Shown here: piece by piece, positions 53,606-62,843 of the stretch
How the letters are laid out: each line of letters starts with the position of its first letter
Position numbering within the stretch: the first letter of the stretch is position 1
From: Pikeienuella piscinae
GTDB taxonomy: Bacteria; Pseudomonadota; Alphaproteobacteria; Rhodobacterales; Rhodobacteraceae
Assembly (NCBI RefSeq): GCF_011044155.1
Contig: NZ_CP049056.1
Coordinates: 682,001-746,000, forward strand
Direction of reading: 5' to 3'
DNA: 64,000 nt
Translations under genes and position numbers: made by a program
Notes under the pieces: model-generated
The model's input: the letters and a program-made list of their open reading frames with translations, nothing else
Database searches by the model: none
What the model was told of the DNA's origin: nothing

Positions 53606-55471
53606 ATGCTGACGATCACCGACCTTGGATTCACCCTCGCCGGCCGCCGCCTTTTCGACGGCGCGACGATGCGCGCGCCCGACCGGGCGCGGATCGGCCT
53701 CGTCGGACGCAACGGAACCGGCAAGACCACGCTTTTCCGGCTGATCGAGGGCGAACTGACCGCCGACGCCGGAACGATCGAGATTCGCCGCGGCGCCAGG
53801 ATCGGCGGCGTGAAGCAGGAGGTGCCCGCAGGCCCCGACCCCCTGATCGAGATCGTGCTCGCGGCGGATCGAGAGCGCGCATCGCTCCTCGCGGAGGCGG
53901 AGGTCGCGACCGATCCGCACCGGATCGCCGAAATCCAGTTGCGGCTCACCGATATCGACGCCCATTCCGCCGAAGCGCGCGCTGCGGCGATCCTCTCCGG
54001 GCTCGGCTTCGACGCGGCGGCGCAGGCCCGCGCTGCGGCCGAGTTCTCCGGCGGCTGGCGGATGCGCGTCGCGCTGGCCTCGGTGCTATTCGCCGCGCCC
54101 GACCTCCTGCTCCTCGACGAGCCGACGAACTATCTCGACCTTGAAGGCGCGGTCTGGCTGGAAAGTTTTCTCGCGCGCTATCCGGCGACGGCGATGGTGA
54201 TCAGCCATGACCGGGGGCTTCTCAACCGCTCGGTCGACCGCATCCTGCACCTGAGCGGTCAGAAGCTGACGCTCTACGCCGGCGGCTATGACGATTTCGA
54301 TAAGAAGCGCCGGGCTGACGCCGCGCAAACCGAGGCCGCCATCGCCAAGCAAACGCGCGAGCGCGCGCACATCCAGAGCTTCGTCGACCGCTTCCGCTAC
54401 AAGGCGTCGAAAGCGAAACAGGCGCAATCCCGCCTGAAGATGCTGGAGCGGATGCAGCCGATCTCCAGCGCCGCCGAGGGGACGGTCGCGCCGTTTCGCT
54501 TTCATTGCGGCGAGGAACTCTCTCCGCCGATCATCGCCTTCGAAAAGGTGAGCGTCGGCTATGACGGCAAGCCGGTGCTGCGCGACATCTCGCTCCGCAT
54601 CGACCCGGACGACCGGATCGCGCTGCTCGGCGCCAACGGTCAGGGCAAATCGACGCTGGCGAAACTGATCTCGCGCCGGCTCTCGCCCATCGAGGGCGTC
54701 GAGACCCGCGCGGCGAAGCTCCGCATCGGCTATTTCGCGCAGCACCAGACGGACGAGCTGCACGAGGACGAAACCCCAGTCCAGCACATCCGTCGACTGC
54801 TGCCCGACCAGCCGGAGGCGAAGTTGCGCGGGCGTCTCGGTGCGGTCGGCATCGGCGCCGAGATCGCCACCAACAAGGTGCGCTCGCTTTCCGGCGGGCA
54901 GAAGGCGCGCCTTCTGCTGGCGCTGATGACCGTCCATCAGCCGCAGCTTCTGATCCTCGACGAGCCGACCAACCACCTCGACATCGAAAGTCGTGAGGCG
55001 CTGGCCCAGGCGCTGGCGGAATATGAGGGGGCGGTGATCCTGATCGCCCATGACGCGGAGCTTGTCGGCGCCGTCGCAGATCGGCTCTGGCTGGTTTCCG
55101 AGGGCGGCGTGAAGCCGTTCGACGGAGATATGGACGACTACCGCGCTCTCCTCCTCGCCGACCGCGGCGGGGTGCGGCGGGAGCGAGAGAAGGCGGAGAA
55201 ACCGAAACCCGCCAAACGCGACCGCGCCGCCGAGCGCGCCACGCTCGCGACGCTGCGCGCCGAGGCGAGGGCGGCGGAGGCCCGAGTCGCGAAGATCGAG
55301 ACGATGAAGGCGAAGATCGACGAGGCCCTCGCGGACCCCGACCTCTATATTTCGCAACCGAAGCACCGGTTCGCGCAATTGCAGAAAAAGCGCGCCGAGA
55401 TCGTCGAAGGGTTGGAGCGGGCGGAGCAGATCTGGTTGAAGGCGCAGGAACGGCTGGACGACGCGGAATGA
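53606..55471 (+). CDS. ABC-F family ATP-binding protein
   Basis: 621 aa with two soluble ABC domains and no membrane segment. Domain 1: Walker A GRNGTGKT (35-42) and LLLLDEPTNYLDLEG. Domain 2: Walker A GANGQGKS (~341) and LSGGQKARLLLAL, LLILDEPTNHLDIES. An interdomain linker rich in Arg/Lys (RFRYKASKAKQAQSRLKMLE) is the ribosome-facing P-site tip region. The C-terminal coiled coil is Uup-like. It probably acts on the ribosome. The stop overlaps the marC start. Confidence 0.94.
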   Translation: MLTITDLGFTLAGRRLFDGATMRAPDRARIGLVGRNGTGKTTLFRLIEGELTADAGTIEIRRGARIGGVKQEVPAGPDPLIEIVLAADRERASLLAEAEVATDPHRIAEIQLRLTDIDAHSAEARAAAILSGLGFDAAAQARAAAEFSGGWRMRVALASVLFAAPDLLLLDEPTNYLDLEGAVWLESFLARYPATAMVISHDRGLLNRSVDRILHLSGQKLTLYAGGYDDFDKKRRADAAQTEAAIAKQTRERAHIQSFVDRFRYKASKAKQAQSRLKMLERMQPISSAAEGTVAPFRFHCGEELSPPIIAFEKVSVGYDGKPVLRDISLRIDPDDRIALLGANGQGKSTLAKLISRRLSPIEGVETRAAKLRIGYFAQHQTDELHEDETPVQHIRRLLPDQPEAKLRGRLGAVGIGAEIATNKVRSLSGGQKARLLLALMTVHQPQLLILDEPTNHLDIESREALAQALAEYEGAVILIAHDAELVGAVADRLWLVSEGGVKPFDGDMDDYRALLLADRGGVRREREKAEKPKPAKRDRAAERATLATLRAEARAAEARVAKIETMKAKIDEALADPDLYISQPKHRFAQLQKKRAEIVEGLERAEQIWLKAQERLDDAE

Positions 55472-56088
55472 TCGAGATCTACGCCACCGCCTTCGCCACG
55501 CTCTTCGTCATGATCGACCCGATCGGCGTCGCGCCGCTATTCGCGACGCTGACGCAGGGCGCGAGCCTTCGCCAGCGAATGGCGATCGCGCTGCGCGGCG
55601 TCCTCATCGGCGGCGCGCTGCTGCTGATCTTCGGCCTGATCGGCGACGCCGCGTTGAGCGCTGTCGGCATCTCGGTGCCGGCCTTCCGGATCGCCGGTGG
55701 GCTGATGCTGTTCCTGCTCGCCGTCGACATGCTGTTCGAGAAACGCGGCCAGCGCCGTCAACAGCACGCCGACGCGGAGGCGGAGGCGAACGACCCCTCG
55801 GTCTTTCCACTGGCGACGCCGCTGATCGCTGGGCCCGGCGCGCTGACCGCAATGGTTCTTCTCGCGGCTGACGTGAAAGGCGATCCCGCAGGGTCGTTCG
55901 TGGTTTACGGCGCGCTCCTCACGATTCTTCTCATCACCTTCCTGTTCCTGATCGCCACGGATCTGATCGAACGCGCGCTCGGCGACACCGGAATCAAGGT
56001 GCTTACCCGGCTCTTCGGCATGATGCTGGGCGCGCTCGCGGTGCAGTTCGTTCTGGACGGGGTCGAAGGTTACATGACGACGCTCTGA
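55468..56088 (+). CDS. MarC family integral membrane protein
   Basis: 206 aa with six transmembrane helices (FATLFVMIDPIGVAPLFATL at the N-terminus, ATPLIAGPGALTAMVLLAAD in the middle). The motif DPIGVAPLF is diagnostic of the MarC/SNG1-type family. Function unsettled. ATGA overlap with the ABC-F gene. Confidence 0.92.
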   Translation: MIEIYATAFATLFVMIDPIGVAPLFATLTQGASLRQRMAIALRGVLIGGALLLIFGLIGDAALSAVGISVPAFRIAGGLMLFLLAVDMLFEKRGQRRQQHADAEAEANDPSVFPLATPLIAGPGALTAMVLLAADVKGDPAGSFVVYGALLTILLITFLFLIATDLIERALGDTGIKVLTRLFGMMLGALAVQFVLDGVEGYMTTL

Positions 56089-56097
56089 GCAGCGCGC

Positions 56098-56757
56098 TCA
56101 GACCTCGACCGTCAGGCCGCGAAGCGCGACGCCAAGATCGCCATAGCCGGTGAAACGCCGCCGATACGCGAGGCCGAGCCGCTCCGCCGCCGCAGCCGCC
56201 GCGCGGTCGAGTGCGGGGTCGTCGGTCTGCGCCAGATAGATCAGCTCCTCGTAATTGCCGAAGATCATGTCGCGCAGCTGCGGATACCGGTCGAGCCCCA
56301 TGGGCCGGATCACAAAGGCGTCGAACTGCTTCACGAGAAAGTCGGTCAGATAGAAGACCCGCATCTCATCGTCGCCCCGCGCCGCGAATGTGGCGTTGCC
56401 GTCGAAGAAGGAATAACAGTGCGGCCCCTCGATCCGCTGCACGCCTTCCTCCTCGCAGACGCGGTCGAGCATGCCGCCGGTGCCGCAATCGGCGTAAACG
56501 ACGAAGACCTCCGCGTAGCCCCGCGCGCGGCCCTTGCGCACCGCTGCGCGCACCGCTTCCGGTATCTTCTCCGGCGTCAGATGCAGGATCGCCGGCAGGC
56601 ATGTGAGATCCATGTGCTCCCAGCCGTTCAGCGCCTTCAGCGCGAGGATCTCTCGCGCCAGGGCGCCGCAGGCGAGAAGAAGAATACGGCCCGCGCCCTT
56701 CGGACCGGCCGCATCCAGCCCGCGTTCGGTCAGCGTATCGTCGCTGACCGCGTCCAT
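56098..56757 (-). CDS. DUF1638 family protein
   Basis: 219 aa, soluble. The core shows conserved cysteines in ILLLACGALAREILALK, MDLTCLPAILHLTPEKIPEA, VYADCGTGGMLDRVCEEEGV and GPHCYSFFDGN. DUF1638 is of unknown function but recurs in operons with MttB-type methyltransferases and corrinoid proteins. The Cys/His pattern could bind metal or a corrinoid. Its ATG overlaps the corrinoid-protein stop (TGATG). Confidence 0.9.
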   Translation of the reverse strand: MDAVSDDTLTERGLDAAGPKGAGRILLLACGALAREILALKALNGWEHMDLTCLPAILHLTPEKIPEAVRAAVRKGRARGYAEVFVVYADCGTGGMLDRVCEEEGVQRIEGPHCYSFFDGNATFAARGDDEMRVFYLTDFLVKQFDAFVIRPMGLDRYPQLRDMIFGNYEELIYLAQTDDPALDRAAAAAAERLGLAYRRRFTGYGDLGVALRGLTVEV

Positions 56758-57458
56758 CAGGCGGTGACCTGGTTATGCTTGCGCGCCACCAGCGTCTTCG
56801 CCGTCTCCACCGCCACGGCGGCGTCGCGGCAATAGGCGTCGGCGCCGATCGCCTTGCCGAACTCCTCATTCAGCGGCGCGCCGCCGACGAGAACGATGTA
56901 GTCGTCGCGCATGCCCTTCTCGACCATCGTGTCGATCACGACCTTCATGTAGGGCATCGTCGTGGTCAGCAGCGCCGACATGCCGAGAATGTCCGGCTTC
57001 TCGCTCTCCAGCGCATCCAGGTATTTCTCGACGGCGTTGTTGATGCCGAGATTGATGACCTCGAACCCGGCGCCCTCCATCATCATCGCGACGAGGTTCT
57101 TGCCGATGTCGTGGATATCGCCCTTCACTGTGCCGATCACCATGCTGCCGAGCCGCGGCGCGCCGGTTTCGATCAGGAGCGGCTTGAGAATGGCCATGCC
57201 GCCTTTCATCGCGTTGGCGGCGAGCAGCACCTCCGGGACGAAGAGGATGCCGTCGCGGAAGTCGATGCCGACGATGCGCATCCCTTCGACCAGGGCCTTC
57301 GTGAGGATGTCATAGGGCAACCAGCCGCGCTCAAGCAGGATGTTCACCGCTTCCTCGATCTCCTCCTTCAGCCCGTCATAGAGGTCGTCGTGCATCTGGA
57401 GCACAAGCTCTTCGTCATCGAGTTCACTGAGGATGACGTCCTCTTCTTCATCCGCCAT
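56757..57458 (-). CDS. Corrinoid (cobalamin-binding) methyl carrier protein
   Basis: 233 aa. An N-terminal helical cap (~residues 20-95; DLYDGLKEEIEEAVNILLER) is followed by the B12-binding Rossmann domain. The axial His is in GDIHDIGKN (Asp114, His116, Gly119), and the later loops GMSALLTTTMPYMKVVID and LVGGAPLNEEFGKAIGADAY are as in MtbC/MtmC. It carries the methyl group between a substrate-specific methyltransferase and an acceptor enzyme. It is 120 bp downstream of the BMT-like gene and directly before DUF1638. Confidence 0.95.
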   Translation of the reverse strand: MADEEEDVILSELDDEELVLQMHDDLYDGLKEEIEEAVNILLERGWLPYDILTKALVEGMRIVGIDFRDGILFVPEVLLAANAMKGGMAILKPLLIETGAPRLGSMVIGTVKGDIHDIGKNLVAMMMEGAGFEVINLGINNAVEKYLDALESEKPDILGMSALLTTTMPYMKVVIDTMVEKGMRDDYIVLVGGAPLNEEFGKAIGADAYCRDAAVAVETAKTLVARKHNQVTA

Positions 57459-57578
57459 CTGTCCTGTCCTTCATCACGCGGGCGAAAGCGCCCGGTTCAG
57501 CGCCACATAGAGGCTACATGCTTCGCGCGCCAATCCGAAGCGCACCAATTGGCGACTACGCGGCGTCGTTATGCGACG

Positions 57579-58592
57579 TCAACCGCGTCGGCGGCGGCGT
57601 TCGCGCTTCGGGGGCCCCTCGCCTGAGGCGCCGTCATCGGTAGAGGAAAAGGCCCCCAGCCGAGCGGCGATCTCATCAAGGCCGGGTCGCCGCCCCCCCG
57701 GCGGCTTCGTCTCCAGCGCCTCGCGCATGGCCGCGACGTGCTCCGGTTTCGAACCGCAGCAACCGCCGATGATCCGCGCCCCCGCGTCGCGGGCGAGAAT
57801 GGCGTAATCGGCCATCAGCTCCGGCGTGCCGGAATAGACGATGATCCCGTCCTGATAGGACGGAATACCGGCGTTCGCCTTGGCGATCAGCACGGAGCCC
57901 GGCGCCGCCTTGGACAATCCCAGCACAGTGCGTAGCAGATCGGAGGCGCCGACGCCGCAATTGGCCCCGAAGGCGATCGGCTTCGCCGCCAGCCCGGCGG
58001 CGATCCCGGCGTAGCCGGTGGAGGTGACGCCCATCATCGTCCGCCCGGCGGAATCGAAGCTCATCGTGGCGCAGAACGGCGCGCCGACCCTGGCGGCGGC
58101 GTCCGAAGCGGCGCGCATCTCCTCCTCCGAGGAGATCGTTTCGGCCCAGAGCACGTCCGCGCCGCCATCGAGAAGACCCCGCGCCTGCTCCTCAAACATT
58201 TCGACGGCGGCGTCATGCGTGAGTGGCCCGACCGGCTCCAGCAACTCGCCCGTCGGCCCCATCGAGCCGGCGACGACCACTGTGCGCCTGGAGCGGTCGA
58301 CGCAATCGCGGGCGATCTCAGCGGCGACGCGGTTCAGTTCATAGGCGCGATCCTGCGCCTGATGCAGCTTGAGACGGGCGCGCGTGCCGCCGAAGGAGTT
58401 GGTCAGGATCAGATCCGAACCCGCGTCGATAAAGCCCTGATAAAGGGCGCGGATGCGCTCAGGTTTGTCGGTGTTCCAGAGTTCCGGGGCTTCGCCCGCC
58501 TCCAGTCCCATGGCGAAAAGATTGGTCCCGGTAGCGCCGTCGGCCACGAGCCAAGGGCGCGTCTCAAGAAGACGGGAAAGAATGTCGGTCAT
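57579..58592 (-). CDS. bmt: Homocysteine S-methyltransferase family protein (BMT-like)
   Basis: 337 aa. The homocysteine-binding zinc site is complete: Cys212 (FGANCGVGAS) and Cys278-Cys279 (GGCCGSKPEH). The N-terminal VADGATGTNLFAMGLEAGEA and LILTNSFGGTRARLKLHQ fit the family. It should transfer a methyl group to homocysteine to form methionine. With a corrinoid gene beside it, it may accept methyl from methylcobamide rather than from betaine. The 26-aa tail is basic (KRERRRRRG). Confidence 0.9.
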   Translation of the reverse strand: MTDILSRLLETRPWLVADGATGTNLFAMGLEAGEAPELWNTDKPERIRALYQGFIDAGSDLILTNSFGGTRARLKLHQAQDRAYELNRVAAEIARDCVDRSRRTVVVAGSMGPTGELLEPVGPLTHDAAVEMFEEQARGLLDGGADVLWAETISSEEEMRAASDAAARVGAPFCATMSFDSAGRTMMGVTSTGYAGIAAGLAAKPIAFGANCGVGASDLLRTVLGLSKAAPGSVLIAKANAGIPSYQDGIIVYSGTPELMADYAILARDAGARIIGGCCGSKPEHVAAMREALETKPPGGRRPGLDEIAARLGAFSSTDDGASGEGPPKRERRRRRG

Positions 58593-58718
58593 GTTCGCGC
58601 TCTCATTCCGGGGCGGATCACGACTTGATGAACCGAACTGTAATCCCAGACAAGGGTGCGGAGAGTCGCGAAAGGGCCGCCGGCGAACCGGCGACCCCGA
58701 AGAAGCGCCGCTGCGACT

Positions 58719-60059
58719 TCAGATGACGCCGAAAGCCAGCATCGCGTCGGCGACCTTCTTGAAACCGGCGATATTGGCGCCTTTCACGTAATCGACATGG
58801 CCGTCCGGTCCCGTGCCCTGCTCGACACAGGCCTTGTGAATATCGCCCATGATCTTCTTCAGCGCGGCGCGCAGATCCTCCTCCTCACGGTGAAGGCGAG
58901 CGGAGTTCTGGCTCATCTCCAGCCCCGACATGCCGACGCCGCCGGCGTTCGACGCCTTGCCCGGCGCATAGAGGATTTTCGCTTCGGAGAAGGCGGTGAT
59001 CGCGTTCATGTCGCAGGGCATGTTGGCGCCTTCCGAGACCGCGACGCAGCCGTTTTTCAGCAGCGTCTTCGCCTCCTCGCCGTTCAACTCGTTCTGCGTC
59101 GCGCAGGGAAGCGCCAGTTCGCACGGCACGCTCCAGGGGCGCGCGCCTTCATGGAACGTGCCGCCGAACTCATCGACATAGGCCGCGATCCGGGCGCCGC
59201 GCTGTTTCTTGTGCTCCTTGATCCAGTCGATCTTCTCCTGCGTGAAGCCGTCGGGGTCGTGGATGAAACCGCCCGAATCCGACATCGTCACCGGCTTGCC
59301 GCCGCGATGCAGGATCTTCTCCGCAGCATGTGTCGCCACATTGCCGGAGCCGGAGATGATCACTGTCTTGCCCTCGATCGCATCCTCTTTGTGATTCAGC
59401 ATGTCTTCGAGGAAATAGACCGCGCCGTAGCCGGTCGCCTCCGGCCGCATGCGCGAGCCGCCGTATTCGAGGCCCTTGCCGGTGAGCACGCCCTCGAAAC
59501 TGTTGGTGATCCTCTTGAACTGGCCGAACATGTAGCCGATTTCCCGGCCGCCTACACCGATATCGCCGGCCGGAACGTCGATATTCTGCCCGACATGCCG
59601 GTAAAGCTCGGTCATGAAGTTCTGGCAGAAACGCATGATTTCACGCTGCGATTTGCCCTTGGGGTCGAAATCGGCTCCGCCCTTGCCGCCGCCCATCGGC
59701 AGCCCGGTGAGCGAATTCTTGAAAGTCTGCTCGAAGCCGAGGAATTTGAGCACGCCCTGGTTGACCGACGGGTGAAAACGGATGCCACCCTTGTAGGGGC
59801 CGATCGAGTTGTTGAACTGCACCCGATAGCCGCGATTGACATGCACCTCGCCATCATCGCTGGCCCAGGTGACGCGGAAGGAGATGATCCGGTCCGGCTC
59901 GGCCATCCGCTCCAGCACCTTGATCTTCTCATAGACAGGATTGTTGTTGATAAACGGAATGACGGTCTCCGCCACCTCATGCACGGCCTGATGAAACTCG
60001 ACCTCGCCCGGATTGCGGCTCACCACCCAATCCATGAAGTCGCTGAGATTGATCGCCAT
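58719..60059 (-). CDS. gdhA: NADP-specific glutamate dehydrogenase
   Basis: 446 aa from ATG 60059 with GGGGAGGGG upstream. It interconverts glutamate and 2-oxoglutarate plus ammonium. Active-site stretches are GPYKGGIRFHPSVNQGVLKF, LPMGGGKGGADFDPKG and ISGSGNVATHAAEKIL (dinucleotide binding). The length fits the hexameric class. It is 126 bp upstream of the BMT-like gene on the same strand. A role in taking up ammonium from amine breakdown is plausible but not shown. Confidence 0.97.
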   Translation of the reverse strand: MAINLSDFMDWVVSRNPGEVEFHQAVHEVAETVIPFINNNPVYEKIKVLERMAEPDRIISFRVTWASDDGEVHVNRGYRVQFNNSIGPYKGGIRFHPSVNQGVLKFLGFEQTFKNSLTGLPMGGGKGGADFDPKGKSQREIMRFCQNFMTELYRHVGQNIDVPAGDIGVGGREIGYMFGQFKRITNSFEGVLTGKGLEYGGSRMRPEATGYGAVYFLEDMLNHKEDAIEGKTVIISGSGNVATHAAEKILHRGGKPVTMSDSGGFIHDPDGFTQEKIDWIKEHKKQRGARIAAYVDEFGGTFHEGARPWSVPCELALPCATQNELNGEEAKTLLKNGCVAVSEGANMPCDMNAITAFSEAKILYAPGKASNAGGVGMSGLEMSQNSARLHREEEDLRAALKKIMGDIHKACVEQGTGPDGHVDYVKGANIAGFKKVADAMLAFGVI

Positions 60060-60341
60060 TGCGCTTTCCCCTCCCCATTTTCCCGACGCCTCAATCCGGC
60101 GGCGCCCTGCCGGCATTTTTCGTCGCCAGAAATTGCGCCCGCCCGGCCCTCGCGGTCAAGCCTCATCCCGCCGGATGCGTGCGGGTATGCACAACTGGCG
60201 GGTGAATTTCGGGAATCCGCCAAGGCGGCGTCGCCGCGTCGGCCCGCTCCCCCATTATGCGACAGACGCCGCGACCAAATCGTTAACAAGGCGCGGCCAG
60301 CCCTCGGCGACGCGGAGGAAGCCGCGCGGTGCTCCAGCGCG

Positions 60342-60764
60342 TCAGGCCGCCGCGCGCGCCAGATCCTTCAGCCGCGCGACCATGGCGCGAAGCCCGTTCG
60401 AGCGCTGAGATGAAAGATGCTGGTCGAGCCCAAGCGCCTTGAGCCGCCCTTCGATATCCTCCTCGCGGATCTCCGCCGGGCTACGTCCGCTCAGCATCAG
60501 CCAGAGAACCGCGATCAGCCCTCGCACGATCATCGCATCGCTGTCGCCGACGAAATGGAGCCGCCGCGCCGCGCCTTCGCCCTCGATTCGCGGCGCGATC
60601 CAGACCTGGCTGGCGCAGCCGTCGACCTTGGTCAGCGCCGATTTCTGCGACTCCGCCATCGGCGGCATCCCGCGTCCGAGGTCGATGACGTAGCGATAGC
60701 GGTCCTCCCAGTCGTCAAGCAACTCGAACGTCTCCACCACTTCGTCGAAATTCTCGGCGTCCAT
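60342..60764 (-). CDS. sufE: SufE-like cysteine desulfurase sulfur acceptor
   Basis: 140 aa from ATG 60764 with GGAGGAGG upstream. SufE takes persulfide sulfur from SufS for Fe-S assembly. The acceptor cysteine is Cys50 in KVDGCASQVWI. Other typical stretches are ETFELLDDWEDRYRYVIDLG and RGLIAVLWLMLSGRSPAEI. No SufS or other suf gene is adjacent. The 282-bp gap towards gdhA shows nothing recognisable. Confidence 0.94.
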   Translation of the reverse strand: MDAENFDEVVETFELLDDWEDRYRYVIDLGRGMPPMAESQKSALTKVDGCASQVWIAPRIEGEGAARRLHFVGDSDAMIVRGLIAVLWLMLSGRSPAEIREEDIEGRLKALGLDQHLSSQRSNGLRAMVARLKDLARAAA

Positions 60765-60887
60765 GCGGCCTCCTCCATCGGGATCGAAATAGACATCGAC
60801 GGACTGCGCGTCCAGCCGCCCTTCCCTTTCGCGCCGGTTTATGGCCATTTGCGCGGCGTGGCCTGAAGATGGAATGAAGGGGCGAAC

Positions 60888-61331
60888 ATGAAACGGATCG
60901 GAGCGGCCCTGGCGTCGATTCTGACGGCTGTGGCGCTGTCAGGCTGCAGCGGGAGCATTTTTGGCGACGACGCTGAAGAGGCCGCGGCGCAGGCTGCTCA
61001 ACTGCCGCACAAAATTCCGGTCGAGCGGATTGAGACGATGGAGCTGGGGCGGCTCTACGACGGCTACATGCTGACGGCCTACGCGATCGCGCCGGGCGTC
61101 GGCTATTACCAGCCCGAGCTTCGCCCCCGTTATGAAGGTGGATTGTCGGCTGACGGTTTCTACGAATTCGATTTCCTCGTGCGCCCGCCCGAAGACCTGA
61201 CGATCGACCCCGGCGCGCCGCTTTCCGCGCGCATGGTGCGCGGCGATTTCGAGTTGCCGGTCGACAAATTGCGCGGGGCCGCCGGCGTTCGCGTCTGGTC
61301 GGCGCAGGATTCGGTCGAAGGGCGGTTCTAG
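60888..61331 (+). CDS. Putative lipoprotein of unknown function
   Basis: 147 aa. Lipobox LSGC at residues 17-20 after a basic N-terminus, so it should be anchored to a membrane. The mature part has an acidic/Ala linker (SIFGDDAEEAAAQAAQ) and then a beta-rich domain (GYMLTAYAIAPGVGYYQPEL, YEGGLSADGFYEFDFLVRPP). No catalytic motif. Similar small lipoproteins occur in Rhodobacterales, but I cannot name a family. RBS GAAGGGG. It is divergent from sufE. Confidence 0.75.
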   Translation: MKRIGAALASILTAVALSGCSGSIFGDDAEEAAAQAAQLPHKIPVERIETMELGRLYDGYMLTAYAIAPGVGYYQPELRPRYEGGLSADGFYEFDFLVRPPEDLTIDPGAPLSARMVRGDFELPVDKLRGAAGVRVWSAQDSVEGRF

Positions 61332-61442
61332 ACGCGCGACGTGACGAAGCGCTCGGTGCGCGATACGCCCATATAAACGATGCTTCGCATGTCCCGTAAC
61401 GCGCTCATCCACGGGCGTCCGGGGTCGTGAGCGGACATTCGC

Positions 61443-62627
61443 TCACGTCCCGGATTCGACCGGCACGATCCGCACGCCCTTCTCGCCGGCCGAGAGCGCG
61501 ATCTCGCCGCGCCGAAGCCGGATCGCGTCTTCGCCAAAGGCTTCGCGCCGCCAGCCGTTCAGCGCCTTCACTTCGGGCGTCTCCTCATGTGCGAGCGCGT
61601 CGAGATCGGCGGCTGACGCGATCAACCGCTGCGCTACGCCGAGATCGTCGGCCTTCGCCTTCAACAGCACGCGCAGGAGATCCGCGAGCGCCTGCCCGCC
61701 GGCCTTCGGCCTGGCGCGTTCCGGCGCGGGCGGCGCCTTCACCGGGTTGGCGACGCCCTCCGCGACCATCGCGAGAATCGCCTCAAGCGTCTCGGGCTTG
61801 CGCCCCTCGCGCTGCAGCGCCCGGCTTTCCAGAAGTTTCTCGCGGCTGGTCGGCCGACTCGCCGCGATTTCCAGAATCGCCTCGTCCTTGAGGATGCGGC
61901 CGCGCGGCTGGTCGCGCTCCTGCGCCGTCGCCTCGCGCCAGCGCGCGAGGGTGTGGACGACGCCGAGAAACCGCGGATCGGTCGAACGGGTCTTGATCCG
62001 CCGCCAGGCGTCCTCGGGCTCGACCACATAGGTTTCACGCGCGCGTAGCGTCTCCAGTTCGCTGGCGACCCAGGCGGCGCGGCCGGTCTCCTCCAACTGG
62101 GCGGCGAGCTTCTCGTAGATCACCCGCAGATGGGTCACGTCGCCAGCGGCGTAGGCGAGCTGTTTCTCGCTCAACGGCCGGCGCGCCCAGTCGGTGAACC
62201 GCGATGACTTGTCGAGCCGGGCGCCGGCCAGCTTGCGCACCAGCGTCTCGTAACCGGCCTGATCGCCGAACCCGCACACCATCGCGGCGATCTGCGTGTC
62301 GAAGATCGGCGATGGCACCTCGCCCATCAGGTTGACGAAAATCTCGACGTCCTGGCGCGCGGCGTGAAAGACCTTCGTCACCGCGGGATCGCGCATCAGA
62401 TCGAACAGCGGCGCCAGATCCAGCCCGGCCAGCGGGTCGATGAGAACCGCGTTCTCCGCCCCGTCCGCATCCAGCGGCCGCGCGATCTGCACCAGGCATA
62501 GCTGCGGCCAGTATGTCCGCTCGCGCATGAACTCGGTGTCGATCGTGACATAAGTCGCCTGCGCCATCTCGCGACAAACAGCCTCAAGTCTATCCTGCCC
62601 GGTGATCAGTTCGTAATCTTTCTTCAT
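61443..62627 (-). CDS. rnd: Ribonuclease D
   Basis: 394 aa, 3'-5' exoribonuclease for tRNA and small RNA maturation. The DEDD exonuclease motifs are visible: VTIDTEFMRE (Asp30, Glu32), FHAARQDVEIF and YAAGDVTHLR. HRDC domains follow (from ~residue 215; PRGRILKDEAILEIAASRP). Length is normal. The 111 bp towards the lipoprotein gene and the 216 bp before the OmpA gene hold no further gene. Confidence 0.95.
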   Translation of the reverse strand: MKKDYELITGQDRLEAVCREMAQATYVTIDTEFMRERTYWPQLCLVQIARPLDADGAENAVLIDPLAGLDLAPLFDLMRDPAVTKVFHAARQDVEIFVNLMGEVPSPIFDTQIAAMVCGFGDQAGYETLVRKLAGARLDKSSRFTDWARRPLSEKQLAYAAGDVTHLRVIYEKLAAQLEETGRAAWVASELETLRARETYVVEPEDAWRRIKTRSTDPRFLGVVHTLARWREATAQERDQPRGRILKDEAILEIAASRPTSREKLLESRALQREGRKPETLEAILAMVAEGVANPVKAPPAPERARPKAGGQALADLLRVLLKAKADDLGVAQRLIASAADLDALAHEETPEVKALNGWRREAFGEDAIRLRRGEIALSAGEKGVRIVPVESGT

Positions 62628-62843
62628 CGCCCGGTTTTCGCCTGAATCATATCATCTTGACATTGATCTCTAATCCGGATCGCTGGTCATGTATACATCG
62701 TGCCGGCGCGCGCGCCTATTTCACGCCGTCGCACCCAATTTATTCTCCACCGGATGATGCGCCCGGCGCGATTCCGGCATAGAGTCGCGCCGTTTGTAAA
62801 CCATGCGACCGCGCCAGCAGGGCCGCGGATCAAGGAGGACGGC

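Noticed and set aside
54086-55378. Minus-strand open frame opposite the ABC-F gene
   Set aside because: Shadow frame; ABC-F motifs are complete on the plus strand.
60060-60341. Possible small gene between sufE and gdhA
   Set aside because: No frame has both a ribosome binding site and non-random composition; only GC-rich shadow frames are open.
62657-62697. TTGACA and TATACA as a promoter for the OmpA-family gene
   Set aside because: The spacing is 29 bp, too long for sigma-70; no suitable -10 lies at 16-18 bp. ATGTATACAT at 62689-62698 is a short palindrome of uncertain meaning.
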